From: Bizionia sp.
Lineage (GTDB): Bacteria; Bacteroidota; Bacteroidia; Flavobacteriales; Flavobacteriaceae
DNA length: 33,325 nt
Direction of reading: 5' to 3'
NCBI GenBank assembly: GCA_020631395.1
Contig: JAHDHI010000056.1
Coordinates: 1-33,325 of the forward strand
Position numbers and translations under genes: made by a program
Notes under the pieces: model-generated
The model's database searches: none
Seen by the model: only the letters and a program-made list of their open reading frames with translations
What the model was told of the DNA's origin: nothing
Part shown: one piece after another, positions 24,991 to 32,890 of the stretch
How the letters are laid out: each line of letters opens with the position of its first letter
Position numbering within the stretch: the first letter of the stretch is position 1

Positions 24991-27864
24991 ATGCAACCCT
25001 TATTTACTCAAAATTTTCTATCTCACTACTTGACTGATTTCAAATTATCAAATGTCACAAATGTGAAATTTGCAAGAGATACTATTGAAGGATTGCTGTT
25101 GGAACTGAAATCAGGAAAACTTGAAAGTCTAAAGGAAGAAGAACTAAAATCAAGATTTTTAAACGAGTTTTTTGGCAATGTTCTGAGCTTTAATTATGGT
25201 AATTCAAATTTTTGGACTTTAAGTGAAGAAGTTAAAACTAAAGTTGACGGAACTAAAGTAGATGGTGCGTTAGGTTACTTCACAAAAGATAAGAAGAATA
25301 ATGATGTTAGGGCTGTTATAGAAATTAAAGATGCTAAAACTAACCTCGATGAGAAACAAAAAAGAAAAGATTCAAAATCACCAGTAAGTCAAGCATTTGA
25401 ATATGCCTCGAAAATGGGAGAAAAATGCAAATGGGTAATTGTCTCCAATTTTAAAGAAATTCGATTCTACTCTAATTTTCGAGGGAAGTACCAAGTGTTT
25501 TTTCTGGAAGAGTTAAAAGACGAAAATAAATTAAAGGAATTACTATTCCTTTTCCATAAAGATAGATTCATTAAGGAAAATGGTGCTTCAAGTACTGAAC
25601 AACTATTTAAAATAAGTAGTTTAGAATTAAAAGAAAATGAAAAGCCAAGACATGTCCTTGATGAAATTTACACATCCTTGATGAGGTTTAAAGGATTTAA
25701 TTATGTTGCCCCTAATTACTTATCGAGTTTAAAACCTTTCAATATCTTAAACGAATACGTTTGGCATTATAGGAAAGGAAGTTTAATGACTTTGAATGAT
25801 AAAATTTATGAATTTTTTCAAGGCATTGATTGTAATAAAGGTGAGATATTGATTTCAGATGATTTAGAAAAAGAACTTATTGAATTAAAAGTAATTGAAT
25901 ACAGAAAGAAGATTGAAGAATCGATTAAGTTTTTAAATCATTCACAAATAACAGAAATAAGTTGTATTAAAGATTATCAGAGGGTAATTGTTTCAAGATC
26001 TCATGGTATTGGTTTTTCTCATAAACACCATTTTCGTTTTTCTGAAAAGGAGGGCTTTACTAAAAGTATAGATTTACTTAAATTCACTTCTTGTGATTGC
26101 ATTTCTTGCAATTTTAAAAGCCTTGATTTGAAGCACCTTTTAGGTAAATTAAAAGTCGCTCAAAGCGATGAAAATTCAATTTCTTTAGAGTATGGATACG
26201 GTAATTATCTTGTAAAGACAAATAATTATAAAACCGCATTTAATATTTACAAAAAGTTAAGTACAAAACTCAAAAATAAGGAAGGCTTTGAAGTTGAATA
26301 TTTTTTGGCTAAGTTAAATATGAAGTATTTACATAACTTAATTTGGGAGGACAAGAAGTTAAGAGATAGTATTGAGATTAAGGAGGAGATAAGAGATATT
26401 GATCTTAACAAGATTCTTTATGATGAAATTGAGTATAGTATTAGCGATGATGTTAGAAACTATTTACTCAAAGTAAAGGACGAAAAATTATTTCTTTCCG
26501 TTAGAAAAGAGGTATATGATAGGCTTGAAAAAATTAGGAATTTAAAACTTCACTATGACCATGTGAATGATAGTCACATGGGAACAAGTCATATTCTTGA
26601 ATTAGCAGATGAGTATAACAGACTTCAACTACATCTTAATAAGAATAGGATAATATTTAATGTGTTTCATGATTATAAGTTGCTTTCTGCCAAAACTTTT
26701 GAAGGGTTTATTTTAAGCTATTTAACAAAAGGGATGGGGTTAAATAGGATTAATTCATTTTATCTAAATGAATTTTTGATGAATATTTACCCTAAAGAAT
26801 TCAAAAGGATATTCTCGAAAGTTGATTCAGTAAAAGTTAACTTAGAAGATCAAGGAGTTTTAATTAAGAATATTTCCAATCTTTTTTCTTCCTATTATGA
26901 TAAAGGTCTTTTCGCTAATACGTATCTTAAAAATAAAATACTCGAAGAATACTTGGTTGACTTACAATTTAAAGAGAGGTATTCTGGTTTAATATCAAAT
27001 GCGTTTACGCTTCTTCGTAAGATCAATTTTTCAGAGAATTATTTCAAAGGAATTATTGAAGCCATGATTGCATTCTTATCTATTGAAGAAGAATTAGCAT
27101 GGTATCAGATAGAGGAGTTTGGAAAGTTAATATTAGATAAAGGTAATTGTTTTTCAGAAGAACAAATGCTGAGAATATTTGAAATATCTATTGATAGGGA
27201 TAAGCCAAATAACAACAAATATGAAAAGTTAATTGAATCTGTATGCAAAGCAATATTTAAACACCATCCTCATTACAAAATAAAGGATAAGCGTCTCATA
27301 AAAAAAGCAGTTGCAAATATTAACGGTGTTTCCAAATGGTTTTATGTATCATATATTTTAAAAGTAGCTGATGATAAATACAAAAAGATTCTAATCAATG
27401 AAATTGAAGAAGAGTTAGATGAAAAGTTTGAATTTGATTTTTATGATCACTTGATTAGAAAAGGCTTATTTGATTATAAGAGGAAAGACTATTTCAAAAG
27501 GTATGTTGAAGAGAGAAGCAATTACCAACAGGAAGGTTTTACGAATGAGTTTAAAGATGGAAAACCTGTATTTAAGGGTCACATATTTTACAATTTTGTA
27601 ATACTACTTAATATTTTGGATTTTGATAGGAATTCAGAGCTGTTAGATTTATTTACAGAAATCTCAGACTATGAAAGATGGTTATTAAGACCCAAAGACT
27701 ATGATTATTCAAATTTTGATGCTAAATGGGTATTGGCTTCTGATAATATTTATATTCTAAAAAGTTTAAAAGGAATTAAAGAGTTATCAAAGGCAGTAGA
27801 AAAAGAATTAAAAAAAGAGTTCAGCTCTAAGCTATCAGAGATTTATTATAAACATTTAGTATAA
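24991..27864 (+). CDS. Large PD-(D/E)XK nuclease-like protein with Cys cluster and helical C-terminus
   Basis: 957 residues from the ATG at 24991; an in-frame TTG 13 codons upstream is less likely. Residues about 55-175 look like a PD-(D/E)XK nuclease of the type seen at the N-terminus of type I/IIG restriction enzymes. Glu59 is followed by Asp91 in TKVDGALGYF, Glu111-x-Lys113 in AVIEIKDAK, then a SPVSQAFEYA helix with Gln134, and WVIVSNFKEIRFYS. Around 337-373 is a His/Cys-rich part (SHGIGFSHKHH, then Cys368-x-Cys370-x-x-Cys373), a possible metal site. From about 395 to the end it is helical and Lys/Glu-rich with TPR-like pieces (YGNYLVKTNNYKTAFNIYKKL), suggesting an alpha-solenoid. No methyltransferase or helicase motifs seen. 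It is the first gene of a three-gene operon and AT-rich. I do not know a named family. Likely a defence nuclease or sensor subunit (inference). Confidence 0.6.
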   Translation: MQPLFTQNFLSHYLTDFKLSNVTNVKFARDTIEGLLLELKSGKLESLKEEELKSRFLNEFFGNVLSFNYGNSNFWTLSEEVKTKVDGTKVDGALGYFTKDKKNNDVRAVIEIKDAKTNLDEKQKRKDSKSPVSQAFEYASKMGEKCKWVIVSNFKEIRFYSNFRGKYQVFFLEELKDENKLKELLFLFHKDRFIKENGASSTEQLFKISSLELKENEKPRHVLDEIYTSLMRFKGFNYVAPNYLSSLKPFNILNEYVWHYRKGSLMTLNDKIYEFFQGIDCNKGEILISDDLEKELIELKVIEYRKKIEESIKFLNHSQITEISCIKDYQRVIVSRSHGIGFSHKHHFRFSEKEGFTKSIDLLKFTSCDCISCNFKSLDLKHLLGKLKVAQSDENSISLEYGYGNYLVKTNNYKTAFNIYKKLSTKLKNKEGFEVEYFLAKLNMKYLHNLIWEDKKLRDSIEIKEEIRDIDLNKILYDEIEYSISDDVRNYLLKVKDEKLFLSVRKEVYDRLEKIRNLKLHYDHVNDSHMGTSHILELADEYNRLQLHLNKNRIIFNVFHDYKLLSAKTFEGFILSYLTKGMGLNRINSFYLNEFLMNIYPKEFKRIFSKVDSVKVNLEDQGVLIKNISNLFSSYYDKGLFANTYLKNKILEEYLVDLQFKERYSGLISNAFTLLRKINFSENYFKGIIEAMIAFLSIEEELAWYQIEEFGKLILDKGNCFSEEQMLRIFEISIDRDKPNNNKYEKLIESVCKAIFKHHPHYKIKDKRLIKKAVANINGVSKWFYVSYILKVADDKYKKILINEIEEELDEKFEFDFYDHLIRKGLFDYKRKDYFKRYVEERSNYQQEGFTNEFKDGKPVFKGHIFYNFVILLNILDFDRNSELLDLFTEISDYERWLLRPKDYDYSNFDAKWVLASDNIYILKSLKGIKELSKAVEKELKKEFSSKLSEIYYKHLV

Positions 27865-27876
27865 GCCTTTAGCAAT

Positions 27877-29874
27877 ATGGAATTAAAATATATATGGATA
27901 GAAGATTATAAAAACTTAAAAAAAATAGGTTTTAATTTCAATCATAGTGAGAATGAAAAATTTGAGTATAAAAATGAAGAGTTAAAAATTTTTGAATCAG
28001 AGGAAAATACCCCATTGGGGTTTTTCGGAGATTCAATACTTGGTGTAACTGGGATAGTTGGTAAAAATGGGTCAGGAAAAACAAATCTTGCGGAATTTGT
28101 TAACTATAATTTGGCTCATGTCTCAAATCATGGTTTATCAACTTTTGGTTTGAACAATAAAGGTATAATAATACTTGGGAAGAGGATTTTTATTCATAAG
28201 TCTATTGTGGTTAAAAATAAACAAGAGTTAAAAAATAAAGGATATACCGAGAGCTATTATGATAAAGCACCTTTGGACGGTGGCAACGGAGAAATGAGAT
28301 GGCATAGCATGGAAAAGAATAGATATATCTATTTTAACCCCTCTTTTGACTTTCGAATGATTCAAGTTCGAAGTAATCTATCTAATATATCAACAAGCTA
28401 CCTTGCCTTTAATGATTTGTACCATTTTTTAAAACATTATATAGAAAACGACAGAACCTTTAATAAAACTAAAACAGATTCATTGTATGCCCATTTTAGG
28501 AACGAAAAAATTCGAGAATCTAATTTTATTATTAATTATGAAAATGAGATGAAGCGTTTGGTTGGTCATCTACCAACAAAAATGATTATTTCAATTGATC
28601 ATAGGATTAATAACAGATTATTACATTTCCGCTACATAACTAAAGATGAATTAGATAGTGATCCAAAAAAGAAATTACTTAATAAAAACCAAAGAGATCT
28701 TAATGATCTTGAAAATGAAATTTCATCATTATATGGTATAGAGGAATATAAAGTAGATGAGCCGAAATTAACAGGTTATGATGTTTATAAAATAGAACCT
28801 AATTATAAAAAAGCTCAATTTAAAAAACTCTTTTTCATTCAACTCTTCAAAATATTGTTAATAGATAATGAGTTCCCGAATGGGGAATTTGCCAATTTCA
28901 TATTCAACAATGAGATTAAAATTGATGATAAAGCATTAACTCGATTACTTTATAAATTAAGTGAATTATTAGATGAGTTAATAGAATTAGGAATATGGGA
29001 AATTGAATTTGAAAAATTAAGCAGACATGATTTTGGTGATTATGACGAAAGAGAATTAAAACTTCATACATTGTTTGCTCTTTTGCAGATTAATATTGAT
29101 ACTGAAAACAAGAAAAAACTACTCAATGAAATAATTACAATTACTAATGAATTAACTAACCATAGGTTGCATTTTCACTACGAGTTTGACCATAAAATGA
29201 GTTCAGGTCAACAAAATTTAGTAAACTTTTTTTCTCGTCTTTTATGGGCGAAACAAAATATTAATTTGAGAGAATCTCTGGAAGAAGCGACTAAAAGCGA
29301 AAGAATAATATTATTCATTGATGAAGGTGAAATTACTTTTCACCCTGAATGGCAAAGAAGATATTTTAATGAAGCAATATCCTTTGTTAAAAAACTATTT
29401 ACAGAAAGGAAAATCCAACTATTAATAACAACACATAGCCCATTTGTTTTATCAGATTTACCTAAACAAAATGTTATATTTTTAGAAAAGGATGGAAAAG
29501 GCAATGCCATTAAATCTAAGTTAGAGAAAGAAAACACCTTTGGAGCTAATATACACGATCTATTATCAAATAGTTTCTTTATGGATGCATCGATAGGAGA
29601 ATTTGTTTCGGACAGAATCAAGGAAGTAGTTGAATTCTATTATAAAGTTGTAGATGCTAAATCAGAGAAATCAAGAAAGGCTCTAAATGAAGAATATATC
29701 TCTATTAGGCATAAATTTCATTTTATAGTTGAAAGCATGGGGGATGATGTGATTAAAGGTATTTTGGAGAATCATATTGAGTTTATAGAAAACAAATTAA
29801 TAGGAAAGAGTTATAGGGAAATTAGAATTGCCAAATTGGAGAAAGAGATAAATAAACTAAAAAGTAAGAAATGA
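27877..29874 (+). CDS. RecF/SMC/OLD-like ATPase, PtuA-like defence component
   Basis: 665 residues. Walker A is GKNGSGKT at 62-69. The ABC-type signature is MSSGQQN at 441-447, Walker B with catalytic Glu is LFIDEGE at 479-485 (Asp482, Glu483), followed by ITFHPEWQRR, and the H-loop is TTHSP with His520. A long middle insertion (about 100-430) is helical and Lys/Glu-rich, as in coiled-coil SMC-like ATPases. There is no TOPRIM domain after the ATPase; the C-terminus is a short helical tail. Such ATPases are paired with HNH nucleases in Septu (PtuA with PtuB) and retron-Septu systems, where the ATPase controls the nuclease. ATG 12 bases after the previous stop; its stop overlaps the next start as ATGA. 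The core is confident; the defence role is inferred from context. Confidence 0.85.
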   Translation: MELKYIWIEDYKNLKKIGFNFNHSENEKFEYKNEELKIFESEENTPLGFFGDSILGVTGIVGKNGSGKTNLAEFVNYNLAHVSNHGLSTFGLNNKGIIILGKRIFIHKSIVVKNKQELKNKGYTESYYDKAPLDGGNGEMRWHSMEKNRYIYFNPSFDFRMIQVRSNLSNISTSYLAFNDLYHFLKHYIENDRTFNKTKTDSLYAHFRNEKIRESNFIINYENEMKRLVGHLPTKMIISIDHRINNRLLHFRYITKDELDSDPKKKLLNKNQRDLNDLENEISSLYGIEEYKVDEPKLTGYDVYKIEPNYKKAQFKKLFFIQLFKILLIDNEFPNGEFANFIFNNEIKIDDKALTRLLYKLSELLDELIELGIWEIEFEKLSRHDFGDYDERELKLHTLFALLQINIDTENKKKLLNEIITITNELTNHRLHFHYEFDHKMSSGQQNLVNFFSRLLWAKQNINLRESLEEATKSERIILFIDEGEITFHPEWQRRYFNEAISFVKKLFTERKIQLLITTHSPFVLSDLPKQNVIFLEKDGKGNAIKSKLEKENTFGANIHDLLSNSFFMDASIGEFVSDRIKEVVEFYYKVVDAKSEKSRKALNEEYISIRHKFHFIVESMGDDVIKGILENHIEFIENKLIGKSYREIRIAKLEKEINKLKSKK

Positions 29875-30974
29875 TTAAAATTCCATATCCAAAAGACAAG
29901 AAGGATAGAGCTGTATTTGAAAAAGCATATTTGAATTCATTGAGAAAGGATATTGATATTAATTATATTAATAAGCACCTCAAAAAAGTCACTTACCTCG
30001 GTCAACCCCTAAATTTTGAAAGACTAATAACGGCATCATTCTCAGAGCTTATTGAATTAATCAAAATAATAGAAAAAGACCTCAAAGGATTGAGTTTTTA
30101 CAGCAGAATGAAATTCAAGAGCAAGTTTAATTACGGTTTAAATCAACCTTTTATTGCCACGTTTTACATGCATCAAAATGATGTTCAAATTTCGAGTTGT
30201 TTTTATTGTAATATTGATTTCATCAACTCTTTTAAGGATATATCAGATTATATTGATGAGTTAGACTTCGTGAATTCAGCAAGTATAGATGAGTTAAAAA
30301 TAATCAATGGCGTTGGGGATAAGGTTGCGGAAAAAATTATTAACCTTAGAAAGAATGGAAAAATTAAAAAGATTTCTGATTTGAACATATCTTCAAAACT
30401 TAAAAACCGCATTTCAAAATTTAATTTTAAGAATACTCACAATCATTTCACATTAGATCATGTTTTACCTAAATCTAAATATCCTTACTTATCCCTTTGC
30501 CTTTATAATTTAGTGCCATCTTGTTTTTCTTGTAATTCAAAATTTAAAAAGGCAACAGATTTCACTTTAAGTGATGACTTAAAATATATTATTCCTTCAT
30601 CAGAAGATTTTACATTAGATAAGGATTTCTTTTTTGAAATATTCTACCCAAAGAACCTGAAAGATATTAATAGTGGAAATGATTTTACACTCAAACAAAT
30701 AGTTTATAAAAATGAAGCCCTTATTAACGAATACTTAAAAATGTTTAAAATTAATGGTCGTTTTGTATTTCATAAGGATAAGGCTCTTGATTTAATTCGT
30801 TTGAAGGTTAACTATCCTGAAAGTAAAGTAAAAGAAATATCAAGATTAACAGGTTATAGTGAATTGACAATTAAAATGGATTTATTTGGTGAAGAAATTT
30901 TTGAAACAAACATTAGTAATAAACCCTTTTCTAAACTTAAAATGGATATTGCATCTAACATTGGTATAACTTAA
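29871..30974 (+). CDS. HNH endonuclease with inserted helix-hairpin-helix, PtuB-like
   Basis: 367 residues. The first zinc pair is Cys110-x-x-Cys113 (SSCFYCN). The core HNH motif is LDHVLPKSKYPYLSL at 195-209 (Asp196, His197), with Asn213 in YNL and the second zinc pair Cys218-x-x-Cys221-Asn222. Between the two Cys pairs, at about 135-171, lies a ComEA/HhH_3-type helix-hairpin-helix (SASIDELKIINGVGDKVAEK, then a basic turn and ISDLN) that would bind DNA without sequence preference. The C-terminal 140 residues are unassigned. It overlaps the ATPase gene by four bases, so it is translationally coupled. In Septu-type systems the HNH protein is the DNA- or tRNA-cutting effector. The nuclease call is firm; the system assignment is inferred. 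Confidence 0.85.
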   Translation: MIKIPYPKDKKDRAVFEKAYLNSLRKDIDINYINKHLKKVTYLGQPLNFERLITASFSELIELIKIIEKDLKGLSFYSRMKFKSKFNYGLNQPFIATFYMHQNDVQISSCFYCNIDFINSFKDISDYIDELDFVNSASIDELKIINGVGDKVAEKIINLRKNGKIKKISDLNISSKLKNRISKFNFKNTHNHFTLDHVLPKSKYPYLSLCLYNLVPSCFSCNSKFKKATDFTLSDDLKYIIPSSEDFTLDKDFFFEIFYPKNLKDINSGNDFTLKQIVYKNEALINEYLKMFKINGRFVFHKDKALDLIRLKVNYPESKVKEISRLTGYSELTIKMDLFGEEIFETNISNKPFSKLKMDIASNIGIT

Positions 30975-30995
30975 AAAGTTTACGCTTATTATCTG

Positions 30996-31685
30996 TTAGT
31001 CATTATTTGATAGGGATTGAACTTTATCAAAATATTCATTGAGAAATTTATCCAATTCTGGATTATCAGAGTTGGATTTATCTAATATATTATTTTTCAC
31101 CTCTTTATATGTGCCTCTTCCAATAGACTTTGAAATTTCCAAAATGTAGTCTTGTAACCTTTTTATCAATTTTGAAGTAATCTTGGGAGTCATCCAATTT
31201 TTAATATCGACAGGGAATTCCTCTTCTGTGATTTGAGTTACTTTATCAAAATAATCTTCAGTTTTTCTTAAATGCTCTTTTACCTTATATTGACCATTAA
31301 GCTCATAAGCAAATAGAGGGTATATTTCTGATAAATCATGAATTATCGAATCAATGTTTTCTTCCAAATAAGAAACCTTCTCATTTTCTATAAAGTGATC
31401 TTTTAAGTTTGTACTAAGATAATCTATAACCAAAGGTAGTTCTGATTTAGATTGCCTTTGATCTTCTTCTGGGAATCGTTCAAGAAATTTATTCATGAAA
31501 TCACTAATAGAATTTTCAAAATCTAATTCTTGATCAAGAACATTATTTAATTCAAGTAAATTAAAAAGGAGTTTCTTTAATGTTTTCTTTTTGGCTTTTC
31601 TTTCTTTAAAAAACTCTCCAAACTGAGCCAGTCCAAAACCTAACAAAACTCCAATTAAAGGAGAAACTATTTTAACGATTTCCAT
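30996..31685 (-). CDS. Membrane-anchored helical protein, unknown
   Basis: 229 residues. One N-terminal hydrophobic helix (about 4-22, IVSPLIGVLLGFGLAQFGEF) is followed by a basic stretch KERKAKKKTLKKLL and then a wholly helical, charged cytoplasmic domain with coiled-coil-like leucine spacing. It has no enzyme motif. It converges on the HNH gene with only 21 bases between the stops, and its AT-rich composition matches the operon, so it belongs to the same island. It could be an accessory membrane effector or unrelated cargo. I do not recognise the family. ATG start at 31685. Confidence 0.6.
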   Translation of the reverse strand: MEIVKIVSPLIGVLLGFGLAQFGEFFKERKAKKKTLKKLLFNLLELNNVLDQELDFENSISDFMNKFLERFPEEDQRQSKSELPLVIDYLSTNLKDHFIENEKVSYLEENIDSIIHDLSEIYPLFAYELNGQYKVKEHLRKTEDYFDKVTQITEEEFPVDIKNWMTPKITSKLIKRLQDYILEISKSIGRGTYKEVKNNILDKSNSDNPELDKFLNEYFDKVQSLSNND

Positions 31686-31723
31686 AAATAAGTATTAAAT
31701 TTTATTCGTAGGGAGGAGTTTAG

Positions 31724-31813
31724 CTAAGTTAATTCTTCAAATGAATTTTCAAAAAAATCTTTGAAAGAAATATCAAAATAGACACATAACTTGTAAAGAG
31801 TGGTAAAACTAAT
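31724..31813 (-). pseudogene. 3' remnant of an XRE-type HTH regulator gene
   Basis: The last 29 codons before a TAG stop read ISFTTLYKLCVYFDISFKDF then FENSFEEL. This matches the end of XRE/Cro-type helix-turn-helix domains (the TLYKLC...L.IS..EFF pattern after the recognition helix). The frame is cut precisely at 31813, where the IS end TGTAA begins. The 5' part is not found on the other side of the IS. Such regulators often control or accompany defence islands. Confidence 0.55.
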
Positions 31814-31839
31814 TGTAAACTTCCCCTAGATAGAACGGC

Positions 31840-32561
31840 TTAATTTTCTAAAACTTTGATAAAGTTATTGTTTTTTATTCTCTTGGGACTATCCCCAAAA
31901 GAATTAATTTCCGCATATTTTACAGGAGACAATTGACCTAGAGCATCATGTGGTCGATGATTGTTGTAATCCTGCATCCATATCTGAGTTTGTTCTCTGA
32001 CTTGATTGATGTCCTCAAAAATGTATTTGTCCAAAACACCGCGTCTGTAAGTACCGTTAAATCGTTCCACAAAGGCATTTTGCGTTGGCTTTCCAGGTTG
32101 TATGTATAGGAATTCTATATTATGCATTTGACTCCATTCCCCGGTTATCTTGGCGATAAACTCGGGACCATTGTCCATCCTGATCTTCTTTGGCTTGCCT
32201 CTTTTGTTTATCAAGTGATTTAAAACCCAAACGACTCGATTGCTGGGCAAAGAAAAATCCACTTCTACATGCAAGGCTTCCCTGTTGTAATCATCAATGA
32301 TGTTGAAGGCTCTGAATCTCCGTTTGTTCTCGAGAACATCTGTCACGAAATCCATACTCCAAGTATGATTTATGCCTTCCAAAAACCTTCTTCGGAGTGT
32401 TCCTCTGCCTTTTTTAGCAAAGCACACTCTATTTCTGCATCATTCTTTGTCAAAGGCATATAATAGTATACACTCTTGCTTATGTTCAAAACACGACACG
32501 CCCTGTTTATGCCGTAATGAGCAAGTTCTTTGACTATGACTCGTTTGCGACAAGGCTTCAA
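31840..32561 (-). pseudogene. IS3-family transposase orfB, internally deleted and frameshifted
   Basis: The N-terminal piece (32370-32561, TTG start; KPCRKRVIVKELAHYGINRA, ISKSVYYYMP) stops right after EEGFWKA. The C-terminal piece continues in another frame from [12 protein letters not shown] at about 32373 down to 31840, with the DDE integrase core: first Asp in WSMDF, second Asp in MDNGPEF and the Glu in NAFVERFNG. The section expected between them (about 50-60 residues with YNRL and NHKRV-type motifs in relatives) is missing, so the transposase cannot be made in one piece. Confidence 0.85.
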
Positions 32562-32824
32562 AGCTTTTTTGCTATGACCTCTTTTGCCATTTGATGATCC
32601 AAGGCCAGACTGGCATACATTTGCTTTAACCTAGTGTTCTCTTCTTCCAGCTCCTTCAAACGCTTGAGTTCTTTGGAATTCATCCCGGCGTACTTGGAAC
32701 GCCATTTGTAAAACGATGCCGAACTTATCTTATGTTCTCTGCTGATTTGGTCTACAGACTTGCCGTTTTCAAATTCTTTTAGAATCTTGGCGATTTGCGT
32801 TGGGGAAAATTTACTCTTTCTCAT
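32558..32824 (-). CDS. IS3-family transposase orfA (IS407-like)
   Basis: 88 residues. An N-terminal helix-turn-helix (KSKFSPTQIAKILKEFENGK, SREHKISSASFYKWRSKYAG) is followed by a leucine-zipper-like KRLKELEEENTRLKQMYASL, the typical IS3 OrfA layout. It binds the IS ends and, by frameshifting, forms the OrfAB transposase. ATG start at 32824. It is intact, but the downstream orfB is broken. Confidence 0.9.
   Translation of the reverse strand: MRKSKFSPTQIAKILKEFENGKSVDQISREHKISSASFYKWRSKYAGMNSKELKRLKELEEENTRLKQMYASLALDHQMAKEVIAKKL
32564..32570 (-). other. Programmed -1 frameshift heptamer A-AAA-AAG
   Basis: On the minus strand AAAAAAG lies in the orfA phase as GCA AAA AAG, three codons before the orfA stop. 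A -1 slip joins orfA to orfB through Lys-Ala-Leu-Lys-Pro-Cys. This is the usual IS3-family expression signal. Confidence 0.75.
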
Positions 32825-32890
32825 TTTTACTGCTTAAAGTTAATACTATTTTTACACTTTCAAACAGTTCGGTTTTTTGGGGAGCTTACA

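Larger units (their letters stand above)
31814..32890 (-). mobile_element. Defective IS3-family element (IS407-like group), 1077 bases
   Basis: Carries orfA and a broken orfB in the IS3 arrangement. The ends are related inverted repeats: the left starts TGTAAACTTCCCC and the right, read inward, starts TGTAAGCTCCCC, and both then contain GAAC with small gaps between. The outer limits are my reading of that match. The four bases outside each end (TAAT and TGCA) differ, so no target duplication is visible. It is shorter than the roughly 1.2 kb usual for the family, in line with an internal deletion in orfB. Confidence 0.75.

Noticed and set aside
27877-29874. Gabija or OLD nuclease for the ATPase
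   Set aside because: No TOPRIM domain follows the ATPase core, and no UvrD-like helicase partner is present.
29871-30974. Calling the operon plain Septu
   Set aside because: The ATPase and HNH pair fit in outline, but the extra PD-(D/E)XK-like protein and the HhH insertion are not part of the Septu set I know; kept as Septu-like only.
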